A DNA stretch of 64,000 nucleotides from Marinobacter alexandrii (GTDB lineage: Bacteria; Bacteroidota; Bacteroidia; Cytophagales; Cyclobacteriaceae): NCBI GenBank assembly GCA_039984955.1, contig JBDWTN010000005.1, forward strand, positions 372,001 through 436,000, in the 5' to 3' direction. The notes below the pieces were generated by a model. That model worked only from the letters and a program-made list of their open reading frames with translations, made no database searches and was not told the DNA's origin. Every line of letters starts with the position of its first letter. Within the stretch, counting starts at the first letter, position 1. A program made the position numbers and the translations under genes. Below, one piece after another: positions 43,790-53,465 of the stretch.

Positions 43790-45150
43790 AAATTGTACAA
43801 AAGGTGTGCCGTCGAGAAATAGACAGCCAAACCAAGCAAATCGTTCGTAGTGGTTATAAAAGGACCTGATGCCAAAGCAGGATTTACACCAAATCGATTG
43901 AGTAGCAATGGTGTAATGGTTCCCATAAACGATGCTAAGAGGACCACTGAGAAAAGTGCAATCGCTACTGTCGCTGCAAGAGGCTGTTCTCTCATGAAGA
44001 GGATGACTGCCCCAAAAACCATCAATGAGAGTATGGCTCCATTTACGATTGCAACAAGAAAGACTTTTAACAATCGTTTCAACATACTATCTGCAAATAC
44101 ATTCGGGTTTGCCAAACTTTGAACCACTATAGAGGAAGATTGTATTCCTACATTTCCACCAGAAGCAGTAATCAAAGGAATGAAAAAAGCGAGCGCTGGA
44201 ACAATAATAATTTCTTCTTTGAATAAGCCTAAAAACTGTGCTCCTACTAGTCCTCCAGCCATTCCAATGATCAACCACGGAAGTCTTGCTCTTGAAATTT
44301 TCCATACGGAATCATCTTCTTCTACGTCTGAACTAACTCCGGTCATCAATTGGCGCTCTTCTTCAGCATTCTCCCGGATCACATCGATGACATCATCAAT
44401 TGTTATTCTTCCAACCAATCGTCCACGAGCATTTACTACAGGCACAGCCTCCAGATCATATTTTTGCATGATACTCGCCACTTCCTCCTCGCTTGTAGAA
44501 GTTTCTACCGAGATGATTTGATCATCATAAATATCAGCAACTTTAGCGCCCGCCTTCCCAAGGATTAAATTCTTTATCCCAACCTTTCCAAGAAGATTTT
44601 CTCCATCATCCACAACATACACAGAATAGATTTTCTGTACATTTTCAGCTTGTAATCTTATTTCATCTATACATTGAGAGATACTCCAATTCAAGTTTGC
44701 TTTGATCAACTCCTTTGCCATCAACCCTCCGGCCACATCCTCATCATACTCAAGAAGTTCCATGAGGTTGGACGCCTTCTCTTCATCTGATATTTGTCGG
44801 ATAACCTCGTTTCGATCAGCCACCCCCATCTCATAAAGGATATCTGTTCCATCGTCCGAATCCATTAGCTCTACAAAAGAGGCAAGGTCATTAGCTGAAA
44901 ACTCCTTTAAGAATTGCTCACGAACATCTTCTTCAAGATCTTCAAGTATTCGTGCTCCAACATCAGGTGGCAAAAGATCGAAAACATATTTGCACTCCTC
45001 TGAATCAAACTCATCAAGCAATGCCGAAATATCAGCGGGGTTAACTCCTTCCAGCGTTAATTTAATGAAGCCAGTATCTTGCTCGTCCAGCGCTTGTTGA
45101 AATCGATCTTTAAAGTCTACGGATAACTCAAAAGTCATTACTGCTTCCAT
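43786..45150 (-). CDS. mgtE: MgtE-family magnesium transporter
   Basis: 454 residues in the usual order: MgtE N domain (25-130, with acidic Mg-sensing residues), two CBS domains (about 135-255; MAKELIKAN, VVNARGRLVGRITIDDVID) and five membrane helices at the C-terminus with FIPLITASGGNVGIQSSSIVVQ. It imports Mg and is gated by cytosolic Mg binding. An ATG four codons in (45138) is an alternative start. One base separates it from rsmA upstream. Confidence 0.95.
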   Translation of the reverse strand: MEAVMTFELSVDFKDRFQQALDEQDTGFIKLTLEGVNPADISALLDEFDSEECKYVFDLLPPDVGARILEDLEEDVREQFLKEFSANDLASFVELMDSDDGTDILYEMGVADRNEVIRQISDEEKASNLMELLEYDEDVAGGLMAKELIKANLNWSISQCIDEIRLQAENVQKIYSVYVVDDGENLLGKVGIKNLILGKAGAKVADIYDDQIISVETSTSEEEVASIMQKYDLEAVPVVNARGRLVGRITIDDVIDVIRENAEEERQLMTGVSSDVEEDDSVWKISRARLPWLIIGMAGGLVGAQFLGLFKEEIIIVPALAFFIPLITASGGNVGIQSSSIVVQSLANPNVFADSMLKRLLKVFLVAIVNGAILSLMVFGAVILFMREQPLAATVAIALFSVVLLASFMGTITPLLLNRFGVNPALASGPFITTTNDLLGLAVYFSTAHLLYNL

Positions 45151-45151
45151 G

Positions 45152-45910
45152 TTAGGAGATTTTCTCAGTAAGCGAGATAAATTCTTGGACTGATAGCTGC
45201 TCGGCTCTTTGATTCATCACATCAAGCGTAGTTACAGACTCAGGCAAATTTAGATCTTTTAAAGCGTTGCGCAAGGTCTTTCTACGCTTCCCGAAACCAG
45301 CCTTCACAACTCGCTTAAATAACTTTTCATCACACGGTAATTGTTTCACACTATTTCTTTTCAGCCTAATGACTGCCGACTGAACTTTTGGTGGAGGATT
45401 GAATACTCCAGGAGGTACTTTAAATAAATAATCCAGATCAAAAAATGCTTGAAGAAGAACGCTTAAGATTCCATAGGTTTTATTTCCGTGATTGGCACAA
45501 ATTCGATCTGCTACTTCTTTTTGAATCATGCAGACCACCTCATCTACATGATCCCTATCATCCCATATCTTAAAAAATAGCTGAGACGAGATATTGTAGG
45601 GAAAATTCCCAATTATATTGAATCGCTCAAAGGACACATTGTATTTTAAGTAATCCTGAAAAAGAAAACGTTCCGCTTGGCTCGGGTAGTTTGATTTTAA
45701 ATAGTCAATAGATTCTGTATCCACATCCAACGCATAGAAGTCCAAGTTATCCTTGTCAATGAGGTATTTGGTCAGTACACCTGTACCAGGCCCAATTTCA
45801 AATACGGGAAGATTTGATTCATTTTTCAATGCTTCAACAATTTTCAAAGCGATATTTTCATCTTTCAAAAAATGCTGACCTAAATGTTTTTTGGGTTTTA
45901 CGCTTGCCAA
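45152..45910 (-). CDS. rsmA: 16S rRNA dimethyladenosine transferase RsmA (KsgA)
   Basis: 252 residues from a TTG start giving (M)ASVKPKKHLGQHFLKD, the normal N-terminus; no ATG is available upstream. SAM site in VFEIGPGTGVLTKYLI and the catalytic NFPYNIS motif; C-terminal PPKVQSAVIRLK is typical. It dimethylates two adenines near the 3' end of 16S rRNA. First in the rsmA-mgtE-dehydrogenase run. Confidence 0.95.
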   Translation of the reverse strand: MASVKPKKHLGQHFLKDENIALKIVEALKNESNLPVFEIGPGTGVLTKYLIDKDNLDFYALDVDTESIDYLKSNYPSQAERFLFQDYLKYNVSFERFNIIGNFPYNISSQLFFKIWDDRDHVDEVVCMIQKEVADRICANHGNKTYGILSVLLQAFFDLDYLFKVPPGVFNPPPKVQSAVIRLKRNSVKQLPCDEKLFKRVVKAGFGKRRKTLRNALKDLNLPESVTTLDVMNQRAEQLSVQEFISLTEKIS

Positions 45911-46060
45911 CTTTATTCTCAGTTTATAATTGTGATCTCCAAATACCTATTTGGTTTGAGGTTTAAGATTTAGTGAGTAACTCTTTTTCAATAAATAGCT
46001 CTCTAGTCGGGTACCCCAAATTATTCGGGTTAACTTTCGATTTGATAAAAGTACTGTGCA

Positions 46061-47104
46061 ATGGGTGAATCATCACACAAAAAAAACAAACCTGTTATTG
46101 GAATTACCATGGGTGATATAAATGGTATTGGACCAGAAGTAATCATCAAGTCTTTAGAGGATAATCGAATACTCAGACAGTTTACTCCTGTCATTTATGG
46201 CTCTAGCAAAGTGATCTCTTATTACCGCAAGAACTTAGATAAGGAGAACTTCAACTACCAGCAGATTTCAAGCATAGATAAAGTTGCTCATAGAAAGGTG
46301 AATGTTTTGAATGTTTGGGATGAAGCCGCGGAAATCAACCCTGGTCAGGCAAACGAAACTGGGGGGAAATATGCTACTCTTTCACTTCAAAGAGCAGTAT
46401 CTGATCTAAAAGATGGGAAAATCGATGCATTGACCACAGCGCCTCTTAGTAAAGAACTGGTTCAATCTGATGAATTCAAATTTCCCGGACATACTGAATA
46501 CCTCACTCAAGAAGCCGGAGAAAAAGAAAGCCTTATGTTTTTGGTACATGATGAGCTTAGAGTTGGTGTAGTTACTGGCCACATTCCGCTCAAGGATGTA
46601 AGTAGCAAAGTGACCAAAGAGAAAATTGTGATTAAGCTTCAAAAGATGCTCAAATCACTTCAAAAAGATTTTGGCATAAAAAAGCCCCGAATTGCTGTAC
46701 TCGGAATGAATCCTCATGCAGGAGAGAATGGCTTATTAGGCGAAGAGGAAGAGAAAGTGATTACTCCTGCAATCGATGAAGTTAAAAGTGGTCATCACAT
46801 TGTGGCCGGCCCATTTCCTTCAGATGGTTTTTTTGGAATGAATATGTACAAGCAATATGATGGTGTCTTAGCTATGTACCATGATCAAGGCTTGATTCCA
46901 TTCAAAACGTTAGCGTTTGAAGAAGGGATAAATTATACTGCCGGATTACCGTTTGTCCGTACCTCCCCAGATCACGGAACAGCCTTCTCAATAGCAGGAA
47001 AAAATCAAGCAGATGAGACTTCATTTCGGAATGCTCTATATCTAGCCAATGACATTATTCGCCAACGAAATGAGAATCAGTTTGAAAGTGGTGATGAAAA
47101 GTAA
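46061..47104 (+). CDS. pdxA: 4-hydroxythreonine-4-phosphate dehydrogenase PdxA
   Basis: 347 residues. Conserved GITMGDINGIGPEVI start, metal His in FPGHTEYLT and MYHDQGLIPFK, and LGMNPHAGENGLLG, all typical. It oxidises 4-phosphohydroxy-threonine in pyridoxal phosphate synthesis. Placed directly before yceD-rpmF-fabH; a good promoter at 47116-47145 separates the two units. Confidence 0.96.
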   Translation: MGESSHKKNKPVIGITMGDINGIGPEVIIKSLEDNRILRQFTPVIYGSSKVISYYRKNLDKENFNYQQISSIDKVAHRKVNVLNVWDEAAEINPGQANETGGKYATLSLQRAVSDLKDGKIDALTTAPLSKELVQSDEFKFPGHTEYLTQEAGEKESLMFLVHDELRVGVVTGHIPLKDVSSKVTKEKIVIKLQKMLKSLQKDFGIKKPRIAVLGMNPHAGENGLLGEEEEKVITPAIDEVKSGHHIVAGPFPSDGFFGMNMYKQYDGVLAMYHDQGLIPFKTLAFEEGINYTAGLPFVRTSPDHGTAFSIAGKNQADETSFRNALYLANDIIRQRNENQFESGDEK

Positions 47105-47115
47105 TTCATAAAGCT

Positions 47116-47145
47116 TTTGTAGTACTTGGATTCTATCTAAATTTG
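47116..47145 (+). promoter_or_regulatory. Promoter of the yceD-rpmF-fabH-efp-accBC operon
   Basis: TTTG at 47116-47119, 18 nt, then TAAATTTG (47138-47145): a full match to the Bacteroidota consensus. The predicted start near 47152 fits a translation start at ATG 47173 and excludes the TTG at 47143. Confidence 0.75.
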
Positions 47146-47172
47146 CGGGTCTTTACCGGGAAGTGGACGGAA

Positions 47173-47685
47173 ATGAAGGAATTAAAAGCGTTTAAAATTG
47201 AGATTTTTGGATTGAGTAATAGTACTCATGACTTCAGTTTCACGTTTAATGACGATTTATTCGCTCATTTTGAAAATAGCTTGGTAAGCAAGGGCAAAGG
47301 CGCTTGTGATGTGATTTTGACAAAAACAGACGCAATGATCACGCTTAATCTTACAATTAAGGGATCAATTGAGTTAGAATGTGATAGAAGCCTGGAGCTT
47401 TTTGATTTTCCTATTTCGGTAAATAAAGAAATTGTTTATAAATACGGAGATGAGGAAAAGGAATTAAGTGAAGATGTATTTGTGATATTGAAAGGTGAAC
47501 AGGAAATTAATATCGCTTCGTTTTTGTACGAATCAATAAGTCTTGAAGTACCGATGAAAAAACTTCATCCCAAATTTCAAGATGAGCCTGATAGTGATGG
47601 AATGATATATATTTCAGAAACTGACAAGGAATCACAAGAAGAAAGCACCGATCCCAGATGGGAAGCCCTAAAAAAATTGAAATAA
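47173..47685 (+). CDS. yceD: YceD (DUF177) family protein
   Basis: 170 residues from ATG 47173 (MKELKAFKIEIFGLSN). Family signs: the central LTIKGSIELECDRSLELFDFPI and C-terminal PRWEALKKLK ending. The family is linked to 23S rRNA or ribosome biogenesis and nearly always precedes rpmF, as here. The usual paired Cys motif of the family is only partly kept (one Cys in ELECDRS). Confidence 0.88.
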   Translation: MKELKAFKIEIFGLSNSTHDFSFTFNDDLFAHFENSLVSKGKGACDVILTKTDAMITLNLTIKGSIELECDRSLELFDFPISVNKEIVYKYGDEEKELSEDVFVILKGEQEINIASFLYESISLEVPMKKLHPKFQDEPDSDGMIYISETDKESQEESTDPRWEALKKLK

Positions 47686-47709
47686 GAAAAATTTAGATAG
47701 AGAAAGAAG

Positions 47710-47901
47710 ATGGCGCATCCAAAACGAAAGATTTCGAAAACCAGAAGAGACAAGAGAAGAACGCATTACAAAGCGACTCCAAAGAACTTTGTAATCTGTC
47801 CTACTACAGGTGAAGCTCACCTCCCACACAGAGCCTTCTGGCATGAAGGTAAACTTTACTATAAAGGTAAAGTAGTGATTGAAAAAGAAGTTTTAGCTTA
47901 A
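47710..47901 (+). CDS. rpmF: 50S ribosomal protein L32
   Basis: 63 residues with [20 protein letters not shown] and the rest typical ([13 protein letters not shown]). This version lacks the full zinc-finger set and keeps one Cys. Located between yceD and fabH as in most bacteria. Confidence 0.97.
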   Translation: MAHPKRKISKTRRDKRRTHYKATPKNFVICPTTGEAHLPHRAFWHEGKLYYKGKVVIEKEVLA

Positions 47902-47911
47902 GCTAAGTCAG

Positions 47912-48910
47912 ATGCCTAAAATTCAAGCAGCGATAACAGGCGTACATGGGTATGTTCCTGAAGACGTAATAACAAACAAGGATCTTGAGAAGATGGTGGA
48001 CACCAATGATGAGTGGATCACCTCAAGAACAGGCATCAAAACACGGCATATTTTAAAAGGTAAGGATCAAGGAACTTCCGTAATGGCTGTGAAAGCTGTG
48101 GAAGGACTCTTGAAAAAGACCGATACGAAAGCTGAAGATATCGACTTGGTGATTTGTGCTACCACAACACCAGATATGGTTTTCCCAGCTACGGCCAATA
48201 TCATTTCCAATCAAATTGGTGCGGTGAATGCTTTTGGATATGATATCCAGGCAGCTTGCTCTGGTTTCCTCTATGCTTTAGCCACTGGATCCCAATTCAT
48301 TGAAACAGGGAAATATAAAAAGGTTGTCGTCATTGGAGCAGACAAAATGTCTTCCATTGTAGACTACACAGATAGAGCTACCTGTATCATTTTTGGTGAT
48401 GGAGCTGGAGCAGTCATGCTAGAGCCCACTGAAGACGATTTTGGAATAAAAGATTCTGTATTGAAGTCTGATGGCTCAGGAGAACCTTTCCTTCATATGA
48501 AAGCTGGGGGTAGTCGTAGACCTGCGACGGAAGAGACTGTGAAGAATCGAGAGCATTTTGCTTTTCAAGAAGGCTCAACTGTATTTAAGTTTGCTGTGAA
48601 AAACATGGCAGATGTAGCCGCTCAGGTAATGGAACGAAATGATCTTACTGCTGATGATATAGCTTATTTAGTGCCTCATCAAGCTAACAAACGAATCATT
48701 GATGCTACGGCTAATCGAATGGGCGTAAGTGACGAGAAGGTGATGCTTAATATCGCTGATTACGGAAATACAACCAGCGGAACTATTCCTCTTTGCTTAT
48801 TCGACTATGAGAGCAAATTGAAAAAAGGAGATAACCTCATTCTGGCGGCTTTTGGTGGAGGATTTACCTGGGGTGCTATCTGGGTGAAATGGGCATACGA
48901 TCCTAAATAA
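47912..48910 (+). CDS. fabH: Beta-ketoacyl-ACP synthase III
   Basis: 332 residues. Catalytic Cys in [14 protein letters not shown] (about 112), His in [11 protein letters not shown] and Asn in [15 protein letters not shown]. It condenses acetyl-CoA (or branched starters) with malonyl-ACP to start fatty acid synthesis. Located 10 bp after rpmF. Confidence 0.96.
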   Translation: MPKIQAAITGVHGYVPEDVITNKDLEKMVDTNDEWITSRTGIKTRHILKGKDQGTSVMAVKAVEGLLKKTDTKAEDIDLVICATTTPDMVFPATANIISNQIGAVNAFGYDIQAACSGFLYALATGSQFIETGKYKKVVVIGADKMSSIVDYTDRATCIIFGDGAGAVMLEPTEDDFGIKDSVLKSDGSGEPFLHMKAGGSRRPATEETVKNREHFAFQEGSTVFKFAVKNMADVAAQVMERNDLTADDIAYLVPHQANKRIIDATANRMGVSDEKVMLNIADYGNTTSGTIPLCLFDYESKLKKGDNLILAAFGGGFTWGAIWVKWAYDPK

Positions 48911-48931
48911 CTAACTAACTTCCTAATATTC

Positions 48932-49495
48932 ATGGCAACAACAGCAGACTTCAAAAATGGATTGGTGATTGAATACAACCACGATCTATTCATGATTGTA
49001 GAATTCCAGCATGTAAAACCAGGTAAAGGACCGGCATTTGTTCGGACTAAACTGAAAAGCATTTCAACTGGGAAAGTTTTAGACAACACCTTTTCGTCGG
49101 GCGTAAAGGTGACTACTGCTAGAGTAGAAAGAAGAGCTCATCAATATCTATACAAAGATGATATGGGATTTCATTTCATGAACACCTCTACGTATGAGCA
49201 AATAGCTATCCAAGAAAACCTTATCAATGCACCAAAATTTCTTAAAGATGGTCAAGAAGTAGACATACTTTTCCATGCTGAAGAAGAAAAAGTTTTGGGT
49301 TGTGAATTGCCTCAACATGTAATCATGACTGTCACTCAAGCAGATCCAAGTGTCAAAGGAAACACCGCTACCAACGCCACAAAAAATGCGGTAGTAGAGA
49401 CAGGTGCTACCATACAAGTTCCAATGTTTATTGAGCAGGATGAAGTCATCAAGATCAATACGGAAGATGGATCGTATGTAGAGCGAGTAAAATGA
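48932..49495 (+). CDS. efp: Elongation factor P
   Basis: 187 residues with the KOW-like N domain containing VKPGKGPAFVRTKLK; the Lys in PGKG is the modifiable tip residue. ITVTQADPSVKGNTATNATK is the conserved later part. It relieves ribosome stalling at proline runs, which suits the Pro-rich AccB encoded next. Confidence 0.96.
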   Translation: MATTADFKNGLVIEYNHDLFMIVEFQHVKPGKGPAFVRTKLKSISTGKVLDNTFSSGVKVTTARVERRAHQYLYKDDMGFHFMNTSTYEQIAIQENLINAPKFLKDGQEVDILFHAEEEKVLGCELPQHVIMTVTQADPSVKGNTATNATKNAVVETGATIQVPMFIEQDEVIKINTEDGSYVERVK

Positions 49496-49580
49496 GTGCT
49501 AGTGGTTCATGATAATAGCGCTCACGCACAAGAAATTTTATACCTTAGTTCTTAAGATTTTATTAATCAACAATTAACCT

Positions 49581-50063
49581 ATGAAGGCTAAAGAAATTCA
49601 AGAATTAATCAACTTCCTTTCAGAGTCAGGTCTGGAAGAAGTCAATATTGAGACCGAAAACTTTAAGGTGAGCATCAAACGAAGTGCAGAGCAACATGTA
49701 ATCGCCTCTGCTCCTATGGCTGCTCCAGCTCCGGTACCAGCAGCTGCGGCTCCTGCACCACAGGCAGCTCCAGCCCCTGCTCCAGCAGCAGACGGTGGAA
49801 GTGCACCTGCAGCAGATAGCAACCTGATAGAAATCAAGTCTCCGATGATCGGAACATTCTACCGATCTGCAAATCCCGAAACACCTTCATTTGTAGAAGT
49901 AGGTAGTGCAGTAAAAGCGGGCGATCCGGTTTGCATCATTGAGGCTATGAAACTCTTCAATGAAATTGAGTCTGAGGTGTCTGGCAAAATTGTAAAAGTA
50001 CTGGTTGACAATGCGCAACCAGTGGAATACGACCAGCCTCTTTTCCTAGTTGATCCATCGTAA
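49581..50063 (+). CDS. accB: Biotin carboxyl carrier protein of acetyl-CoA carboxylase
   Basis: 160 residues. An N-terminal helix region, an Ala/Pro-rich flexible linker (about 44-75), and the biotinyl domain with the biotinylated Lys in [12 protein letters not shown] (about 125). It carries CO2 between AccC and the carboxyltransferase. Co-transcribed with accC, 12 bp downstream. Confidence 0.96.
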   Translation: MKAKEIQELINFLSESGLEEVNIETENFKVSIKRSAEQHVIASAPMAAPAPVPAAAAPAPQAAPAPAPAADGGSAPAADSNLIEIKSPMIGTFYRSANPETPSFVEVGSAVKAGDPVCIIEAMKLFNEIESEVSGKIVKVLVDNAQPVEYDQPLFLVDPS

Positions 50064-50075
50064 AACATTACCCCT

Positions 50076-51422
50076 ATGTTTAACAAGATTTTGATTGCCA
50101 ATCGTGGCGAGATTGCATTGCGTATCATCCGTACCTGTAAAGAAATGGGTATTAAGACGGTAGCTGTATACTCCAAAGCAGATGCAGATAGCCTTCATGT
50201 GCGATTTGCCGATGAAGCTGTTTGTATAGGCCCCCCTCCAGGAAAAGACTCTTACCTCAAGATTCCAAACATCATTGCAGCAGCAGAAGTAACCAACGCA
50301 GATGCTATACATCCTGGATATGGATTCTTATCTGAAAATGCTGAATTTTCTCGTGTATGTGCAGAAAATAACATCAAGTTTATTGGCGCAAGCGAAGAAA
50401 TGATCAGCAAGATGGGCGATAAAGCCACGGCAAAAGCAACCATGATAAAAGCTGGCGTACCGGTTGTTCCAGGTTCTGAAGGATTATTAGAGTCCGTAGA
50501 AGAAGGCATACGACTGGCTAAAGGAATAGGCTATCCAGTGATGATAAAAGCGACCGCAGGCGGTGGCGGAAAGGGTATGAGGCTTATCTCAGAAGAAAGT
50601 GAATTTCAAAAAGCATGGGACAGTGCCCGGCAAGAAGCTGCCGCTTCCTTCGGAAATGATGGCATGTATATGGAGAAATTTGTGGAAGAACCACGCCATA
50701 TCGAAATCCAGATTGTAGGCGACAGTAACGGCAAAGCCTGTCATCTTTCAGAAAGAGATTGCTCTATTCAAAGAAGACATCAAAAGCTAATTGAGGAAAC
50801 ACCTTCTCCTATTGTAACTCAAGAGTTGAGAGAGAAAATGGGAGCTGCGGCCATCAAAGGTGCAGAAGCTATCAAATACGAAGGTGCAGGAACGGTAGAA
50901 TTTCTGGTAGACAAACACGGAGACTTCTACTTTATGGAGATGAATACGCGTATTCAGGTAGAGCATCCAATCACAGAAGAGGTTACTGATTACGATCTCA
51001 TTAAAGAGCAGATCAAAGTAGCTTCTGGCGAACCTATATCCGGGAGAAACTACTATCCTCAACTTCATTCCATTGAAGTAAGGATCAATGCGGAAGATCC
51101 TGCAAATGGTTTCCGTCCGAGTCCAGGTAAAATAACCAACCTTCATTTTCCTGGTGGACATGGTGTGCGAATCGATAGTCATGTATATGCAGGCTACACC
51201 ATTCCTCCATTCTATGACTCGATGATTGGTAAGCTGATTGTGAGTGCACAAACCAGAGAGGAAGCGATTATCAAAATGAGACGTGCGTTAGGAGAAACTG
51301 TCATTGAAGGCATCAAAACAACCATTCCTTTCCACCTCAAAATGATGGAAGATGAGGCTTTTATCTCAGGGAACTTCACCACGAAGTACCTTGATACCTG
51401 GGATTTCAGTGTGCTGAAGTAA
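50076..51422 (+). CDS. accC: Acetyl-CoA carboxylase biotin carboxylase subunit
   Basis: 448 residues. ATP-grasp features: [15 protein letters not shown] (glycine-rich loop), [15 protein letters not shown] and [16 protein letters not shown], plus [16 protein letters not shown]. It carboxylates the biotin on AccB. Last gene of the operon, with a terminator 20 nt later. Confidence 0.97.
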   Translation: MFNKILIANRGEIALRIIRTCKEMGIKTVAVYSKADADSLHVRFADEAVCIGPPPGKDSYLKIPNIIAAAEVTNADAIHPGYGFLSENAEFSRVCAENNIKFIGASEEMISKMGDKATAKATMIKAGVPVVPGSEGLLESVEEGIRLAKGIGYPVMIKATAGGGGKGMRLISEESEFQKAWDSARQEAAASFGNDGMYMEKFVEEPRHIEIQIVGDSNGKACHLSERDCSIQRRHQKLIEETPSPIVTQELREKMGAAAIKGAEAIKYEGAGTVEFLVDKHGDFYFMEMNTRIQVEHPITEEVTDYDLIKEQIKVASGEPISGRNYYPQLHSIEVRINAEDPANGFRPSPGKITNLHFPGGHGVRIDSHVYAGYTIPPFYDSMIGKLIVSAQTREEAIIKMRRALGETVIEGIKTTIPFHLKMMEDEAFISGNFTTKYLDTWDFSVLK

Positions 51423-51442
51423 GTAGCTTAAGCAGAATAAAT

Positions 51443-51474
51443 AAACCCTTGCCGGAAACGGTGAGGGTTTTTTG
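51443..51474 (+). terminator. Terminator after accC
   Basis: Stem AAACCCT/AGGGTTT and inner CCG/CGG with a GAAA tetraloop, followed by TTTTTT. Clear rho-independent form. Confidence 0.9.
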
Positions 51475-51594
51475 TTGTAACAATGTATGTGTAATACTCT
51501 CTAAATCAGACTGGTCTATTTATAAGTATTTTTCTATACCTATCCATCAAAGTAGAAAACCTATACTATTTTTTACTTTTAGAAGATTATTAAG

Positions 51595-51616
51595 TACTTA
51601 TAGTCGACTATAAGTA
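51595..51616. promoter_or_regulatory. 22-bp perfect palindrome
   Basis: TACTTATAGTC joined to its reverse complement with no spacer, extended to 30 bp with one mismatch pair. It is about 75 bp upstream of the TATATTTG element and 140 bp upstream of the lipoprotein ATG. A half site is repeated at 51521. Possible operator. Confidence 0.55.
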
Positions 51617-51690
51617 TTTAATAAAATGGATAATAATCACGAAATAAATTAACCAAAAGCCGCGTACGGTACCTGAATAAGCAAAAGAGG

Positions 51691-51698
51691 TATATTTG
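51691..51698 (+). promoter_or_regulatory. -7 element before the lipoprotein gene
   Basis: TATATTTG matches TAnnTTTG. No convincing -33 TTTG is present at the right spacing. Confidence 0.4.
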
Positions 51699-51758
51699 AA
51701 AGGTAGATAAACAACATAATGCTGTTTACATTAATGTTGGCATGAATTACTCACCCTG

Positions 51759-52754
51759 ATGAAAAACCTACTTTACCTAACCTTAGTACTAACCTTTGCA
51801 TGTACTCAATCATCAAAAGAAACTGCTAGCGATCTAATATCTGAAGAGGTAGAAACTGACTCTGTAACTGTAACTGAACAACAACAAGAACAACAAGAAC
51901 AAGCCGAACCGAAACTTGGACTTAATGCCATGCTCACCAAATTTGGAGAGAACCCTGAATCACCATATCCAGCTAGGATTGATTCTATTATCATAACGAT
52001 ATCAACTCAAGGAGAGACTATCCTTGAAAAAAAAATCACAAAATCTGATTTCAGCCCGATATTCAGGGATGGTTTTATAAATGATGGGGACATCTTTAGA
52101 GCGGAGATACTTAAGTTGGATACGGCAAATTCCAAAGCTCTAGTTCTAATGATGTACGGACTGCCAAATTCAGACAGTCATCTTTATGAAGTTGTTGATG
52201 TGATTGATATTGATGGTTCTGAGGATTTTCTAATTCCAGCACCATATTCTTGTTATCCAAGATTGAGAGTGCAAGACAATTTAATTGCCACATGCGAAGG
52301 TGTTTATACTTACGAACAGGAGGTTTTTAGACTTCCAAATTGCTGCACTGTTTTCAGTTGCTTAATTGGTGATAACACTTTCTTTTATGTACATGATGAT
52401 CCATCTACGATATCTGACACAACTAACAATACTCACTATATCAATCTAACGACCAAAGACACAGTCAAATCCTTCTATTATGACCAATTCACCTATACCG
52501 TTGGTTATTCAACTTTGATGTGGTATTCTGATGAATTTGACAAATTGACCTACTTGAACTTAGACGACTCAACTCTAACTGTGGTCAACCCAGACATTTC
52601 GGAAGAGACTTATGAACTAACTGAATTCCCAGTGAACAACGGATTAAAGCGAGACCTTACAAACCGAATTTACCTTTACTCAATCGAATCAATGGATCAA
52701 CCAATTTTTGTAAGATTCGATGAACAAGGCAAGCCATTGGAGATCAAATTCTAA
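51759..52754 (+). CDS. Hypothetical lipoprotein, 331 residues
   Basis: Signal peptide with Cys15 (LVLTFACTQSS), then a Glu/Gln-rich stretch (EQQQEQQEQAE) and a beta-rich body with repeated short strands (FFYVHDDPSTIS, TYLNLDDSTLTVV, IYLYSIESMDQPIFV), suggesting a propeller-like fold. I do not recognise the family. It lies in an accessory-looking region and follows a palindrome-bearing promoter region. Confidence 0.75.
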   Translation: MKNLLYLTLVLTFACTQSSKETASDLISEEVETDSVTVTEQQQEQQEQAEPKLGLNAMLTKFGENPESPYPARIDSIIITISTQGETILEKKITKSDFSPIFRDGFINDGDIFRAEILKLDTANSKALVLMMYGLPNSDSHLYEVVDVIDIDGSEDFLIPAPYSCYPRLRVQDNLIATCEGVYTYEQEVFRLPNCCTVFSCLIGDNTFFYVHDDPSTISDTTNNTHYINLTTKDTVKSFYYDQFTYTVGYSTLMWYSDEFDKLTYLNLDDSTLTVVNPDISEETYELTEFPVNNGLKRDLTNRIYLYSIESMDQPIFVRFDEQGKPLEIKF

Positions 52755-52824
52755 ACTCATGCCAACAGACGATATGGTCGCATGGCCTTACTTAGCCATC
52801 TGCTAAGTATCTGCAAAACATCCC

Positions 52825-52937
52825 GCTTATCTGCCGCCAAGAATCTGAAGTGCTTTTTACAATCTTCTGCGTGTGGGAGTTTTTTATCTGTATGGCGCAG
52901 TGCTAGTTTGATACTTTGAATGCACCGGCAGATAAGC
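52825..52937. repeat. Structured intergenic element with 12-bp inverted repeats
   Basis: GCTTATCTGCCG at 52825-52836 recurs inverted at 52926-52937. A second inverted pair, TATGGCGC (52891-52898) and GCGCCATA (52974-52981), interleaves with the first. Its local composition is richer in G+C than the surroundings. No direct repeats flank it. The region to 53020 carries no convincing gene. Confidence 0.5.
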
Positions 52938-53020
52938 TACTTTTAGTGCAATTAATTAAGCTCGGAGGCCACAGCGCCATATCTGGGCGTCAGCATCAAT
53001 CCATTCACGATCAAAAAGAG

Positions 53021-53398
53021 ATGAAAGTTACAGCCGAAAAAAATGAAAAAGTCGCTAATATGATATTTGCATCCATCTATCCTCTTTACTTGAATAGGTT
53101 GGAGAAGAATGGCAGAACCAAAGAAGAACTGAACCAAATAATAGAATGGTTCACGGGCTTTGATGAAGATCAATTGCAAGCGCTTATTGATGATAAAGTA
53201 ACTTACAGAACATTTTTTGAAAAAGCAGAAATTCATCCCAATGCACATATGATCAAAGGAGTGGTTTGTGGTTATCGCATCGAAGAAATAGAGGATGAAT
53301 TTGAATTGTATAGACAATGTAGACGTATGGAAAAGCTGATTGATGAATTGGCAAAAGGTCGTGAAATGAAGAAAATTAAGCGAGAAGAAAAGACATAA
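53021..53398 (+). CDS. DUF2200 family protein
   Basis: 125 residues from ATG 53021 (MKVTAEKNEKVANMIF). The family blocks IEWFTGFDEDQL, FFEKAEIHPNAHMIKGVVCGYRIEEI and YRQCRRMEKLIDELAKG are unmistakable. Small cytoplasmic protein of unknown function found across phyla, often in accessory regions. An upstream in-frame ATG at 52916 is rejected, since its 35 extra residues come from the repeat region. Confidence 0.88.
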   Translation: MKVTAEKNEKVANMIFASIYPLYLNRLEKNGRTKEELNQIIEWFTGFDEDQLQALIDDKVTYRTFFEKAEIHPNAHMIKGVVCGYRIEEIEDEFELYRQCRRMEKLIDELAKGREMKKIKREEKT

Positions 53399-53465
53399 TA
53401 CTGGTGCTAACAAAAACACAGTTTAGCTGGAGTGTTATAAGCAAAATAATCTGCTCATAAATAGA

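Larger units (their letters stand above)
51475..51758. other. Intergenic region with palindrome and promoter before an accessory lipoprotein gene
   Basis: No gene is seen. It holds TATAAGTATTT at 51521-51531 that repeats the right arm of the palindrome at 51595-51616, and a TAnnTTTG element (TATATTTG, 51691-51698). The stretch is A+T-rich and looks regulatory. Confidence 0.55.

Noticed and set aside
49598-49837. Ala/Gly-rich open frame opposite accB
   Set aside because: Caused by the Ala/Pro-rich linker codons of AccB read in reverse.
53396-53460. Possible integron attC site after the DUF2200 gene
   Set aside because: The core-like ends are present only loosely, the element is about 40 nt (too short) and no integrase is in the window.
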